64,000 bases of DNA from assembly GCF_020215665.1 (NCBI RefSeq), contig NZ_CP084061.1:5802501-5866500 (forward strand), given 5' to 3'. The notes below the pieces were generated by a model. It had not been told where the DNA came from. It saw nothing but the letters and a program-made list of their open reading frames with translations, and searched no databases. Position numbers and translations under genes: made by a program. This stretch comes from Blautia parvula. Its GTDB lineage: Bacteria > Bacillota > Clostridia > Lachnospirales > Lachnospiraceae. The stretch's first letter is position 1. Each line of letters starts with the position of its first letter. Shown one piece after another: positions 44,562-53,127 of the stretch.

Positions 44562-44882
44562 ATGAAAAAAATGGATGAGATGGACAGGAATATCAGGCTG
44601 CGTTCTGAAGAATTAGGGTTTAAAGCTGCGGTTTTTGTTCTGGCAGTCTGGGTATTGATTGAATGCTGGCGTAATTTTTCCGGTGATGGCATATCGAATC
44701 CGATTCCCATGCTGGTGCTGGCAGCAGTTTTATGTGTTCAGGGATTTTCAGAGATGCAGATGAAAAGAAAAATGATTTCCGGTGATGAAGAGTACAGAGA
44801 ACCAAACAAACTTTTATGGAGCATAATCTCAGCCATTGCCATAATAGCCATTATAATAACCATTGGTTTCTATCTATTATAA
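44562..44882 (+). CDS. Small membrane protein, XRE-linked (module 2)
   Basis: 106 residues. Three hydrophobic segments (about 20-37, 47-60 and 86-105: LLWSIISAIAIIAIIITIGFYLL) with charged ends, no known catalytic motif. DUF6442-like by appearance only. AGGAGG is 7 bases before the ATG. 24 bases ahead of a small XRE gene, the same order as module 1 at 42283-43135. Function unknown; such pairs may sense membrane state or antimicrobial peptides, which is inference. Confidence 0.72.
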   Translation: MKKMDEMDRNIRLRSEELGFKAAVFVLAVWVLIECWRNFSGDGISNPIPMLVLAAVLCVQGFSEMQMKRKMISGDEEYREPNKLLWSIISAIAIIAIIITIGFYLL

Positions 44883-44906
44883 TTCCGCAGAAAAGCAGGA
44901 GTCCAA

Positions 44907-45098
44907 ATGAAAAACAACATCAAACAACTCAGAAAACAAGCCGGCCTCCGCCAGGAAGACATGGCCAATCAACTGGGTGTCACCCGCCAGACCATCATAG
45001 CCATAGAAAACGACAAATACAACCCCACCCTGGAACTGGCCATGAAAATAGCTCGTCTTCTAAACAAAAATGTAGAGGATATCTTCTTTCTGGATTAA
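44907..45098 (+). CDS. XRE-family transcriptional regulator (module 2)
   Basis: 63 residues, all one Cro/CI helix-turn-helix domain: IKQLRKQAGLRQEDMANQLGVTRQTIIAIENDKYNPTL, then ARLLNKNVEDIFFLD. Clearly related to the regulator at 42926. Very likely the repressor for the two GTAAAG dyads upstream. Convergent with pilT, whose restored reading frame would end 22 bases after its stop. Confidence 0.88.
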   Translation: MKNNIKQLRKQAGLRQEDMANQLGVTRQTIIAIENDKYNPTLELAMKIARLLNKNVEDIFFLD

Positions 45099-45119
45099 AG
45101 ATATCCTCTGTAAAAACAA

Positions 45120-45238
45120 TCATATCCTCTTCCCCAACATCTCCGGATTAGAAGCATGCCCCAATGCCTCATGCCTGCTGATCCTTCCCTCCTTCACCAG
45201 CTTCTGCAGACTCGCATCCATAGAAACCATATCCCCCC
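45120..45238 (-). pseudogene. pilT: Displaced C-terminal part of PilT and frameshift site
   Basis: Read in the other frame from the six-G run (45238-45233), the sequence encodes about 37 residues (MVSMDASLQKLV, then ISRHEALGHASNPEMLGKRI) and stops with TGA at 45122-45120. This is the expected PilT tail, so the break is recent. The homopolymer site makes slippage, phase variation or a read error the main explanations. Confidence 0.85.
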
Positions 45239-46174
45239 AGCCGAAGAATAAATAATCCCATCAATCTGATGCACCTTATTTTCCCGAATCATATTCTTAA
45301 TAGCCGGCGTAGTCTTCATGATCTCAAAGGCAGGAGTCAGCCCCTCATTTACATCAGGCACAAGCTGCTGCGACACCACAGCCCGCAGCACAGAAGACAA
45401 CTGCACAGCAATCTGCCTTTGCTGGTTCGGCGGAAAGACATCAATAATGCGGTCTATGGTATTAGCCGCACCCAGCGTATGCAGAGTAGACAACACCAGA
45501 TGTCCCGTCTCAGCCGCTGTCATAGCTACTGCCATCGTCTCATAATCCCTCATCTCGCCCAGGAGGATCACATCAGGACTCTGCCGAAGAGAAGCCCTGA
45601 GCGCCATAATATAACTCTCCGTATCCGTATTGATCTCACGCTGGCTCACAATACTCTTCTTATGGCTGTGCAGAAACTCCAGAGGGTCCTCCAGTGTGAT
45701 AATATGCTTTTCCTGCGTTCTGTTAATGGCGTCTATGATACAGGCCAGCGTAGTGGATTTCCCGCTTCCCGCCGGACCTGTCACAAGTACAAGGCCCTTA
45801 TTTGTATTTCCGAGTTCAATGATAGAATCAGGAATCCCCAGATCCGATGGATTGGGGAGCTGGAAAGTGATGACACGGATGACAGCGGCCATGGACCCCC
45901 TTTGCTTGTAAGTGCTCACCCGATAACGGGAAAGCCCTCTGACGGCAAAGGAAAAGTCATCATCCCCTGTCTCCAGAAAACGGTTGATATCCCGGTTGTC
46001 TGCAAGCTGGTAAATTTCACGTATCATGGATTCTGACTGGGCAGGCATGATCTTGTCCGTATCCATGGTGACCAGTGAGCCGTTCTTTTTGTAGGAGAGC
46101 GGCAGACCTGCAACGATAAAGAGGTCTGACGCACCGGTATTGGTGGTTTCTGTTAAAAATGTAAGTGCATCCAT
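45194..46174 (-). CDS. pilT: Type IV pilus retraction ATPase PilT, C-terminus lost by frameshift
   Basis: 326 residues from the ATG at 46174 (GAAAGGAAA upstream); the longer frame runs into the upstream gene. Twitching-motility ATPase that powers pilus retraction. Walker A GPAGSGKSTT (near 135), Asp box IITLEDPLEFLH, Walker B LLGEMRDYETM, His box HLVLSTLHT. After ENKVHQIDGIIYSSAGG the frame enters unrelated residues and stops. A six-G run (45238-45233) one base short breaks the frame: with seven G the protein would continue DMVSMDASLQKLVKEG, the family consensus, and end at 45120. May be partly or conditionally functional, or a sequencing artefact. Confidence 0.88.
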   Translation of the reverse strand: MDALTFLTETTNTGASDLFIVAGLPLSYKKNGSLVTMDTDKIMPAQSESMIREIYQLADNRDINRFLETGDDDFSFAVRGLSRYRVSTYKQRGSMAAVIRVITFQLPNPSDLGIPDSIIELGNTNKGLVLVTGPAGSGKSTTLACIIDAINRTQEKHIITLEDPLEFLHSHKKSIVSQREINTDTESYIMALRASLRQSPDVILLGEMRDYETMAVAMTAAETGHLVLSTLHTLGAANTIDRIIDVFPPNQQRQIAVQLSSVLRAVVSQQLVPDVNEGLTPAFEIMKTTPAIKNMIRENKVHQIDGIIYSSAGGIWFLWMRVCRSW

Positions 46175-46230
46175 TGCGGTTTCCTTTCTGTATCGGTTCA
46201 GCTTGTCTGAACGGTTGCTTCTTTCCTGCG

Positions 46231-46716
46231 TTATGTGTCGCTTCCGTAGACGGGCAGCGTCTCCTCGGGCTGCCATGTCTCAGTATTTATAAGCTTCCAG
46301 CTTTTGATCTGATAATAACTGTCCCCTGTCTTTAAGTCTTTGGGGAGAAGAAGGGCCACATGCAGTGCCTGCTTTTCTCCTGCGGGGACCTGATATTCCA
46401 TGACCCGCTCTGAAGAAAAGAGGATTCCCTCTGTGTTTTCCAGCGCGGATTTTACGTGCTGCAGATATTCCTCTGTATTTCCATAGAGCGTATACTGCTC
46501 CTCCAGACACTGGTCAATGGTCAGGAGAATGTCATTTGCCTTGTTTTCCGCTTCGTAGTAATCCCTGGTGTGCTCCGCGTTTTTCTGGCTCAGACGGTAA
46601 TCAGAGCGGGCGCTGACCAGAGAGAGTACGGCAAAGGTTATCATGCAGAGCAGGACAAAGATCAGCAGGATTGAGGATGTGCCGACACCCAGTATGGGTT
46701 TTCTGCTTTTTTCCAA
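46231..46716 (-). CDS. Pilus-operon membrane protein of unknown function
   Basis: 161 residues. One N-terminal membrane segment (about 10-35, GVGTSSILLIFVLLCMITFA), then SARSDYRLSQKNAEHTRDYYEAENKAND and a soluble domain with a C-terminal beta-rich part. The segment resembles the start of pilin-like (PilX-type) proteins but without a clear prepilin cleavage motif. Lies between pilT and a pilin-like gene, 15 bases after the latter. Probably a minor component of the pilus machine. Confidence 0.65.
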   Translation of the reverse strand: MEKSRKPILGVGTSSILLIFVLLCMITFAVLSLVSARSDYRLSQKNAEHTRDYYEAENKANDILLTIDQCLEEQYTLYGNTEEYLQHVKSALENTEGILFSSERVMEYQVPAGEKQALHVALLLPKDLKTGDSYYQIKSWKLINTETWQPEETLPVYGSDT

Positions 46717-46731
46717 TTGGCGGACTCCTTT

Positions 46732-47175
46732 CTATTCAGACAACCCTGCTTTGCGGGCTATCGGGACTTTTGTGGTGAGCCGGTAGAGGCTGCCACCCTC
46801 AGAATCAGTAAAATCTATCTGGGCGGTCCTGCAGCTGCCGGAAACGGTCTGTTCTATATTGAGATAGTATACAGCCTCCTTTTGGGAGCAGGATTCCCCG
46901 TCTCTGTCATAGCAGAAGAAAATGATTCCATCCTTTTTAAGTGCCTCAGGAAGAAGTTCTTTCACTGCCTCGTAGGAGCCGTCCGTGTGGGCCAGTACCT
47001 CAGCGGCACTGGAGGCATAGCCGGAGCCAAGAGTCAGTTCTCTTGCCGACTGGCTCATAAAATGCGCTTTTACAAAGACCTGGATACACACAGCGCTGGC
47101 CAGGGAAAAGAATAATATTGCAAGTATCAGTTCGATCAAAAACAGACTGGACCGTGTATTTTGCCGTTCTCTCAC
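46732..47175 (-). CDS. Prepilin-like protein
   Basis: 147 residues. A short basic leader (MRERQNTRSS) is followed by a hydrophobic helix (LFLIELILAILFFSLASAVCIQVF). The Leu-Ile-Glu combination recalls the conserved Glu5 of type IV prepilins, but the usual G|FT cleavage site is replaced by S-LFLIE. The rest is a soluble domain with two cysteines (FFCYDRDGESC). Probable minor pseudopilin. Confidence 0.65.
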   Translation of the reverse strand: MRERQNTRSSLFLIELILAILFFSLASAVCIQVFVKAHFMSQSARELTLGSGYASSAAEVLAHTDGSYEAVKELLPEALKKDGIIFFCYDRDGESCSQKEAVYYLNIEQTVSGSCRTAQIDFTDSEGGSLYRLTTKVPIARKAGLSE

Positions 47176-47196
47176 TGGAATCTCCTTTCTGACAGA

Positions 47197-47679
47197 TTAC
47201 TCACTTTGTACGTGGATCAGCAGGGACAGAGAATGTTTTTTGCTGTCCGCGGCTGTAAAACGGAAGAAGCCCCGGGATGTCTCCTGGATCGTAAAATCCG
47301 TAACCTCCAGTATGGACTCCCCCTGGGATTTCTTTGGTGTATTTTCTTTTTGGGTAAAAAGTTCTTTTATATATCCCTCATCTTCATAAATATAGGTGGC
47401 GTATTCTTTATCCTCTATGGTCTCTAAAAGGATCAGGGCATCCCTGTCCTCTATTTTTCCCATGGAAACGCTGCCGGACACATCGTGCTGGCGTATTTTT
47501 TCCGCCATGTAGGAGAGGGAAGTGCGGGTCGTATAGTTGGCATCCATATCTTCCGCCGTGGACTTATACACATGGGCGCCTATGAGCACCACAGCCAGGG
47601 CCGAAGCGGTGAAGACGCAAAGAAGGCCAAGGGTGAACAGGACATCTATAAAATGGTTCTGATGCTGTCTGGGATTCAT
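47197..47679 (-). CDS. DUF4860-like prepilin-type protein
   Basis: 160 residues. N-terminal anchor FIDVLFTLGLLCVFTASALAVVLIGAHVY near 10-38, then a soluble domain beginning NYTTRTSLSYMAEKIRQHD and ending FRFTAADSKKHSLSLLIHVQSE, which fits DUF4860, a family found in Clostridia pilus loci. Its start overlaps the end of the next upstream gene by 4 bases. Probable minor pseudopilin; role unproven. Confidence 0.7.
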   Translation of the reverse strand: MNPRQHQNHFIDVLFTLGLLCVFTASALAVVLIGAHVYKSTAEDMDANYTTRTSLSYMAEKIRQHDVSGSVSMGKIEDRDALILLETIEDKEYATYIYEDEGYIKELFTQKENTPKKSQGESILEVTDFTIQETSRGFFRFTAADSKKHSLSLLIHVQSE

Positions 47680-48017
47680 GGCGTCACCTCCCCGCCCTTT
47701 AGTGGTATGACATCAACATCCGGCATCAGATTGGAGCCTACCACTTCGTAGGTGACCAGATATTTGTCGTGGTCATAGGTTATGCCGTAATGGTCCTCCA
47801 GATAGGCAAGACTTGCCGGATAGCTGCCCTCCACGGCATAACAGTGTACGGCACTTTTGATGACAGCCTGCTTCAGGCTCCGTTCCTCCTCCTTCTGTGT
47901 GGCAGAGGACACAGAGGACATGCCGTAAAACAGAAAGCACATAAGGCACAGGAACACAAGCGCGGGCAGAAGCAGTCTGTGAAGGGGACGGCGCTTTTCA
48001 ATTTGAAATCGGTTCAT
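47676..48017 (-). CDS. Small pilin-like membrane protein
   Basis: 113 residues. One membrane segment (about 15-35, LLLPALVFLCLMCFLFYGMS), then a domain with VIKSAVHCYAVEGSYPASLAYLEDHYGI, the pattern seen after the pilin helix in type II/IV pseudopilins (Tyr-Pro near an alpha-to-beta turn). No classic cleavage site. Coupled by overlap to the DUF4860 gene. Confidence 0.65.
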   Translation of the reverse strand: MNRFQIEKRRPLHRLLLPALVFLCLMCFLFYGMSSVSSATQKEEERSLKQAVIKSAVHCYAVEGSYPASLAYLEDHYGITYDHDKYLVTYEVVGSNLMPDVDVIPLKGGEVTP

Positions 48018-48030
48018 ATGACAGCCCCCT

Positions 48031-49068
48031 TTATCCGATGCTGGACATGATTCCCATGAGCGGCAGCATGACAGACAAAAGGATCATGCCCACCACCACT
48101 GACAGGACTGCGACCAGGGTTGGTTCCAGTTTTGATACAATACCGGTGATCCGTTCATTTACTTCCTCATCGTACTGTACTGCGATCTGCCGCATCACAT
48201 CATCCATGGCGCCGGTGCGGAACCCGATATTGATCATGTGCGCATAAAGCCCGGAGAAAATATTTGCCTGTGAGAGTGCTTCGGAGAAGCCTGTGCCCTC
48301 AGCGATAAGGTCCCGGGCGGTTTTTATCTTTTCCTGCATGACAGGATGGTCGGTCAGACGTGATACCATCTCAAGACTCTGGTCTGTGTCCAGACCGCTG
48401 CTCAGGGCCAGGGACATGCCGCTTGCAAAGCGAGCAGCAGCTATTTTCTCCGAAAGACCTTTCGTCAGGAAAAAACGTCCGGCAAGATTTTTCAGGGATT
48501 CCCGCCCTTTCTCTGTGCAGGAAAAGTAAAAAAACAGGACAATGATAAAAACAGCAATCACAATAAACACCAGGGCATACCGGTTCAGGACCTGTCCGAA
48601 ACCCATCACGCTTCTGGAAATACCGGTGAGACCTGTTCCGAGCTGTTCAAACACCTGTTCAAATATAGGCATGACCTTTGTGATCAGTACCAGCACCACA
48701 GCCAGCATCATGACGATCATGACCAGAGGGTAAGTGACAGCGCTTTTGATATTTTTGGATATGGCATCCTCCCGCTCATAATGCGCTGCCAGAGCTGACA
48801 TGACATCATCGAGGCGGCCTGCCTGCTCCCCAATCTCCACCATATCGCACAGATATTTGGGGAAAACACCGGCTTCCTCCAGAGAGGTCCAGAGGCAGCC
48901 TGTCTGCTCGATCTGTTCCAGGACTGTTTTGAGAATCTGCTGCCCTTCCTCCTGGGGGGCATCCTCCAGCATAATGGAAAGCCCCTCCGTGGAGGAGATG
49001 CCGGAGCGGAGAATGAGAGCCATCTGGCTGCAGAAGGTTGAGAGTTCCTTGTTGGATAAAACTTTCAT
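48031..49068 (-). CDS. pilC: Type II secretion / type IV pilus inner-membrane platform protein (GspF/PilC)
   Basis: 345 residues. Two repeats of the GspF domain: the first from FCSQMALILRSGIS, followed by two spans (about 110-135 and 160-185), the second from ARFASGMSLALSSGLDTDQSLEMV, ending with the hydrophobic VAVLSVVVGMILLSVMLPLMG. Forms the membrane platform that links ATPases to pilin. Follows the transglutaminase gene by 11 bases. Confidence 0.92.
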   Translation of the reverse strand: MKVLSNKELSTFCSQMALILRSGISSTEGLSIMLEDAPQEEGQQILKTVLEQIEQTGCLWTSLEEAGVFPKYLCDMVEIGEQAGRLDDVMSALAAHYEREDAISKNIKSAVTYPLVMIVMMLAVVLVLITKVMPIFEQVFEQLGTGLTGISRSVMGFGQVLNRYALVFIVIAVFIIVLFFYFSCTEKGRESLKNLAGRFFLTKGLSEKIAAARFASGMSLALSSGLDTDQSLEMVSRLTDHPVMQEKIKTARDLIAEGTGFSEALSQANIFSGLYAHMINIGFRTGAMDDVMRQIAVQYDEEVNERITGIVSKLEPTLVAVLSVVVGMILLSVMLPLMGIMSSIG

Positions 49069-49079
49069 GCTGCTCCTTT

Positions 49080-50045
49080 CTAACGGGTATACCGTACGGT
49101 ATAATTGCTTCCGTCACCAATGTATTTTAAAATCTTTTTGCTGTTTTTATTGCTGGAGGCAAAGGTGGGATCCATGCGTTTCCAGCTTTTGCCGTCAAAT
49201 TCAATGATATTGTCGATCCACCCAACATCCTTGATATACACGCTGATCCACGCGTGGTATACCTTTCCGGAATATCCGATCTCCAGCTTCGCGGGGATAT
49301 CCTGGGAGCGGAGCATGGCAGCCATCAGGGAGGCATAGTCAAAGCAGATGCCTTTGCAGGAAGTAAGCGTCTCGTCCAGATCCGGCAGATATCCGGTGGG
49401 GACGGTTTTGGCCTTCTCCTCATCATAGGATATGGTTTCTGTCACATAGTAATAAATGTCAGCCACAGCATCCAGATCTGAGGTGGCTGTCTTTACCTGT
49501 TCCTGCGCTGTCTTCACCGCCTTGCTTTCAGGGGTAAAATCCACATACTGGTTCGGGTACAGATAGGGAATAAAGTCGCTCTCCAGCTTTACATCAATGG
49601 TTTCACTGTAGAGCGTTGCGTATTTGTCGCCGGTTATATTTTCATATGTGCTTATGGTGTATGAGCCGTCCCCGGATGTAAGGGGCATGGTCACATAGGG
49701 ACCGGAGGTTATGAAATACTTGTAATTTATGCCGTCAGGCCCGTCAATCTGTATATTGGCCTTATCCGCATCACCTGTATACTGAGCCATAATATAGCCC
49801 TGGTCTGTGTGGGAGACGTCGACGATCAGGGGCTCTGCTCCCAGTACGGCGGTTCCTGAGGCCTCGGGCATATGGACATTTGGCGTATTGGGACGTACCG
49901 TTTCTTTTTTCTCTGCTTGGGAAGTGCTGGATTTTTTTGTGGAGCCGGACGATGCGCTGGCGGAAGAACAGGAGGCCAGAATCAGTACGGGACACAGAAC
50001 AGCTAAAATACCGCATAGCAGATGGAATATACGGTTGTGAGTCAT
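49080..50045 (-). CDS. Transglutaminase-like lipoprotein
   Basis: 321 residues. Lipoprotein signal with the lipobox ILASC (Cys near 26). The C-terminal half is a transglutaminase/protease-like domain with Cys in CKGICFDYASLMAAML (near 217), His in YHAWISVYIKDVGW and Asp in MDPTFASS. The N-terminal half has beta-rich sequence after a Ser-rich linker. Surface-located; could crosslink or cleave proteins or peptidoglycan peptides. First gene of the pilus-like operon on this strand. Confidence 0.85.
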   Translation of the reverse strand: MTHNRIFHLLCGILAVLCPVLILASCSSASASSGSTKKSSTSQAEKKETVRPNTPNVHMPEASGTAVLGAEPLIVDVSHTDQGYIMAQYTGDADKANIQIDGPDGINYKYFITSGPYVTMPLTSGDGSYTISTYENITGDKYATLYSETIDVKLESDFIPYLYPNQYVDFTPESKAVKTAQEQVKTATSDLDAVADIYYYVTETISYDEEKAKTVPTGYLPDLDETLTSCKGICFDYASLMAAMLRSQDIPAKLEIGYSGKVYHAWISVYIKDVGWIDNIIEFDGKSWKRMDPTFASSNKNSKKILKYIGDGSNYTVRYTR

Positions 50046-50153
50046 ACTGGACCCTCCTCGTGTTTGCTGCTTCTTACGTTCTGAATAATTGTTTTTATCA
50101 TATCATTTTTTGCCTCATAAAGCAATAAGAGGGAAAACTTATAGAATTTGATA

Positions 50154-50182
50154 TTGTAATATGTCAGTAAATTCGATAAAAT
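50154..50182 (+). promoter_or_regulatory. Promoter of comEA
   Basis: TTGTAA (50154-50159) and TAAAAT (50177-50182) with a 17-bp spacer, 60 bases before the start. Confidence 0.5.
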
Positions 50183-50214
50183 AGAAATAGTTATGCATAC
50201 CGGGAACCTTTTAG

Positions 50215-50919
<705 letters not shown>

Positions 50920-50967
50920 GATATAGTCCTGTATAACGGGTAAACTTAAGGATGAGGAGATAATTAA

Positions 50968-51657
50968 ATGAGTAAAAGAGTTTTGGTTGTTGATGATGAG
51001 AAATTGATCGTAAAGGGAATCCGTTTCAGCCTGGAGCAGGATAATATGGAAGTGGACTGCGCGTACGATGGGGAGGAAGCGCTGGAGAAGGCCAGGGAGA
51101 ACAGCTATGATATGATCCTTCTGGATATTATGCTTCCAAAAATGACGGGACTGGAGGTCTGCCAGCAGATCCGTGAATTTTCCCAGGTACCCATCATTAT
51201 GCTGACTGCAAAAGGTGAGGATATGGACAAGATTCTGGGGCTTGAATACGGTGCGGATGACTATATCACCAAGCCGTTTAATATTTTAGAGGTAAAGGCC
51301 CGCATCAAGGCAATTATGCGCCGGACCAAGAAGGATGATAAGCAGGCGGAGCGTTCCGGCTCCATCACAGTGGGAGATCTGCGTCTGGACTGCGAGAGCC
51401 GCAGAGTCTTTATAAATGATAAGGAAGTCAACCTGACAGCAAAAGAGTTTGACGTCCTGGAACTTCTGGTTAAGAACCCCAACAAGGTTTACAGCAGGGA
51501 GAATCTGCTGAATCTGGTATGGGGATATGAATATCCGGGAGATGTGCGTACCGTTGACGTACATATCCGGCGTCTGCGAGAGAAGATCGAGGAGACTCCC
51601 AGCGAGCCAAAGTATGTACATACCAAATGGGGTGTGGGATACTATTTTCAGGTATAA
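50968..51657 (+). CDS. OmpR-family response regulator (WalR/YycF-like)
   Basis: 229 residues. Receiver (VVDDEKLIVKG, phospho-Asp in MILLDIMLPKMTG, KPFNILE) and a winged helix ending YPGDVRTVDVHIRRLREKIEE and VHTKWGVGYYF, close to the WalR/PhoP type. Forms a pair with the kinase 15 bases downstream. Likely controls cell-envelope genes, but this locus lacks the walHI genes of Bacilli, so orthology to WalR is uncertain. Confidence 0.92.
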   Translation: MSKRVLVVDDEKLIVKGIRFSLEQDNMEVDCAYDGEEALEKARENSYDMILLDIMLPKMTGLEVCQQIREFSQVPIIMLTAKGEDMDKILGLEYGADDYITKPFNILEVKARIKAIMRRTKKDDKQAERSGSITVGDLRLDCESRRVFINDKEVNLTAKEFDVLELLVKNPNKVYSRENLLNLVWGYEYPGDVRTVDVHIRRLREKIEETPSEPKYVHTKWGVGYYFQV

Positions 51658-51672
51658 GGAAAAAGGGAGTCA

Positions 51673-53112
51673 GTGAAGTTGTTTGGAAAAAAAATAAAAC
51701 ATACATTTTTTAAGAGTCTGCGGTTTCGGATTCTGCTGATCCTCATAGTCATCGGCATTGTCCCCAGTATTATCGTGGAAAATTTCATTGTGAACAGTTA
51801 CGAGAACCGGGCTGTGGATATCCGGACAGTCAATGTGAAGAATCAGTGTGATATTCTGGGCAACCAGCTTATGAAGGAGGATTATCTGAATCATCCGGAA
51901 TCTGATGTGATCAATAACGAGCTTTCCATGCTCTCTGCCATTTACAACGGAAGAATCCTGATCATCAATGAGGACTTCCGGGTCATTAAGGATACGTTTG
52001 ACATTGATGTGGGAAGATATGTGCTCTCTGAAGAGGTGATCCGGTGCTTTGAGGGGGAGAAAAATACGCCCCATTACGATAAGAAGAACTCCTATATAGA
52101 GCTGACAAGCCCTCTGACCATTCCGGGTAAGAAAAAGGTGAAGGGTGTCATGCTAATCAGCATTTCCACCAGCGAGATCGCGGACAGTATTGACATGCTG
52201 GAACAGAGGGGAAATCTTCTTCTCATTGCCATCTGTCTGCTTGTGGTGGTGCTGGGATATTTCCTGGCCGGTATATTGGTGAAGCCGTTTTCCAGGGTCA
52301 CCAAGTCCATTGAGGATCTGACGGACGGGTATCTGGATGAGGAGATATCGGTGCCGGATTACACAGAGACGGAGCTTATCACCAACGCCTTTAATAAGAT
52401 GCTGAGCCGAATGAAGGTTCTGGATGAATCCAGGCAGGAGTTTGTATCCAATGTGTCCCATGAGCTGAAGACCCCTATGACATCCATGAAGGTTCTGGCA
52501 GATTCCCTGGTGGGTCAGGAGAATGTGCCGGTCGAGCTGTATCAGGAGTTTATGCAGGACATTGCTGTGGAGATCGACAGGGAGAATAAGATCATCACAG
52601 ATCTTCTCTCTCTTGTAAAGATGGATAAAAAGGCATCCGACTTGAATATTGCGGAAATCAATATCAATCAGCTTCTGGAGAACATCCTGAAGCGGCTAAA
52701 GCCAATCGCCGAGGCAAAGCAGGTGGAACTGATCCTGGAGAGCTACCGGCCTGTGGTGGCGGAGGTGGATGAGGTGAAATTAAGTCTTGCCCTGTCCAAT
52801 CTGGTGGAGAACGGCATAAAATACAATTCGGAGGACGGATGGGTGCGTGTCACGCTGAATGCGGACCACAAGTATTTTTATGTGTCAGTGGCGGATTCCG
52901 GCATTGGTATTCCGGAGGAGAGTATTGACAGGATCTTTGAGAGATTTTACCGGGTGGACAAATCCCACTCCAGAGAGATCGGCGGTACCGGCCTTGGCCT
53001 TGCCATCACCAGAAATGCCATTGTCATGCACAGAGGCGCCATAAAAGTAAAAAGTGAAGAGCATAAAGGAACCACCTTCTCTGTGAGAATTCCTTTGACC
53101 TATATCGCGTAA
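51673..53112 (+). CDS. Sensor histidine kinase (WalK-like)
   Basis: 479 residues, GTG start with AAGGGA upstream. Two membrane spans (about 18-38 and 177-200) around a 140-residue sensor, HAMP, then the His in FVSNVSHELKTPMTSMKVLAD, NLVENGIKYNSEDG, DSGIGIPEE and GGTGLGLAITRNAI. No PAS domain, unlike WalK of Bacilli. Partner of the preceding regulator; the next gene follows after 15 bases, suggesting co-transcription with a surface lipoprotein. Confidence 0.92.
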   Translation: MKLFGKKIKHTFFKSLRFRILLILIVIGIVPSIIVENFIVNSYENRAVDIRTVNVKNQCDILGNQLMKEDYLNHPESDVINNELSMLSAIYNGRILIINEDFRVIKDTFDIDVGRYVLSEEVIRCFEGEKNTPHYDKKNSYIELTSPLTIPGKKKVKGVMLISISTSEIADSIDMLEQRGNLLLIAICLLVVVLGYFLAGILVKPFSRVTKSIEDLTDGYLDEEISVPDYTETELITNAFNKMLSRMKVLDESRQEFVSNVSHELKTPMTSMKVLADSLVGQENVPVELYQEFMQDIAVEIDRENKIITDLLSLVKMDKKASDLNIAEININQLLENILKRLKPIAEAKQVELILESYRPVVAEVDEVKLSLALSNLVENGIKYNSEDGWVRVTLNADHKYFYVSVADSGIGIPEESIDRIFERFYRVDKSHSREIGGTGLGLAITRNAIVMHRGAIKVKSEEHKGTTFSVRIPLTYIA

Positions 53113-53127
53113 AAGGAGGTGGCAGCG

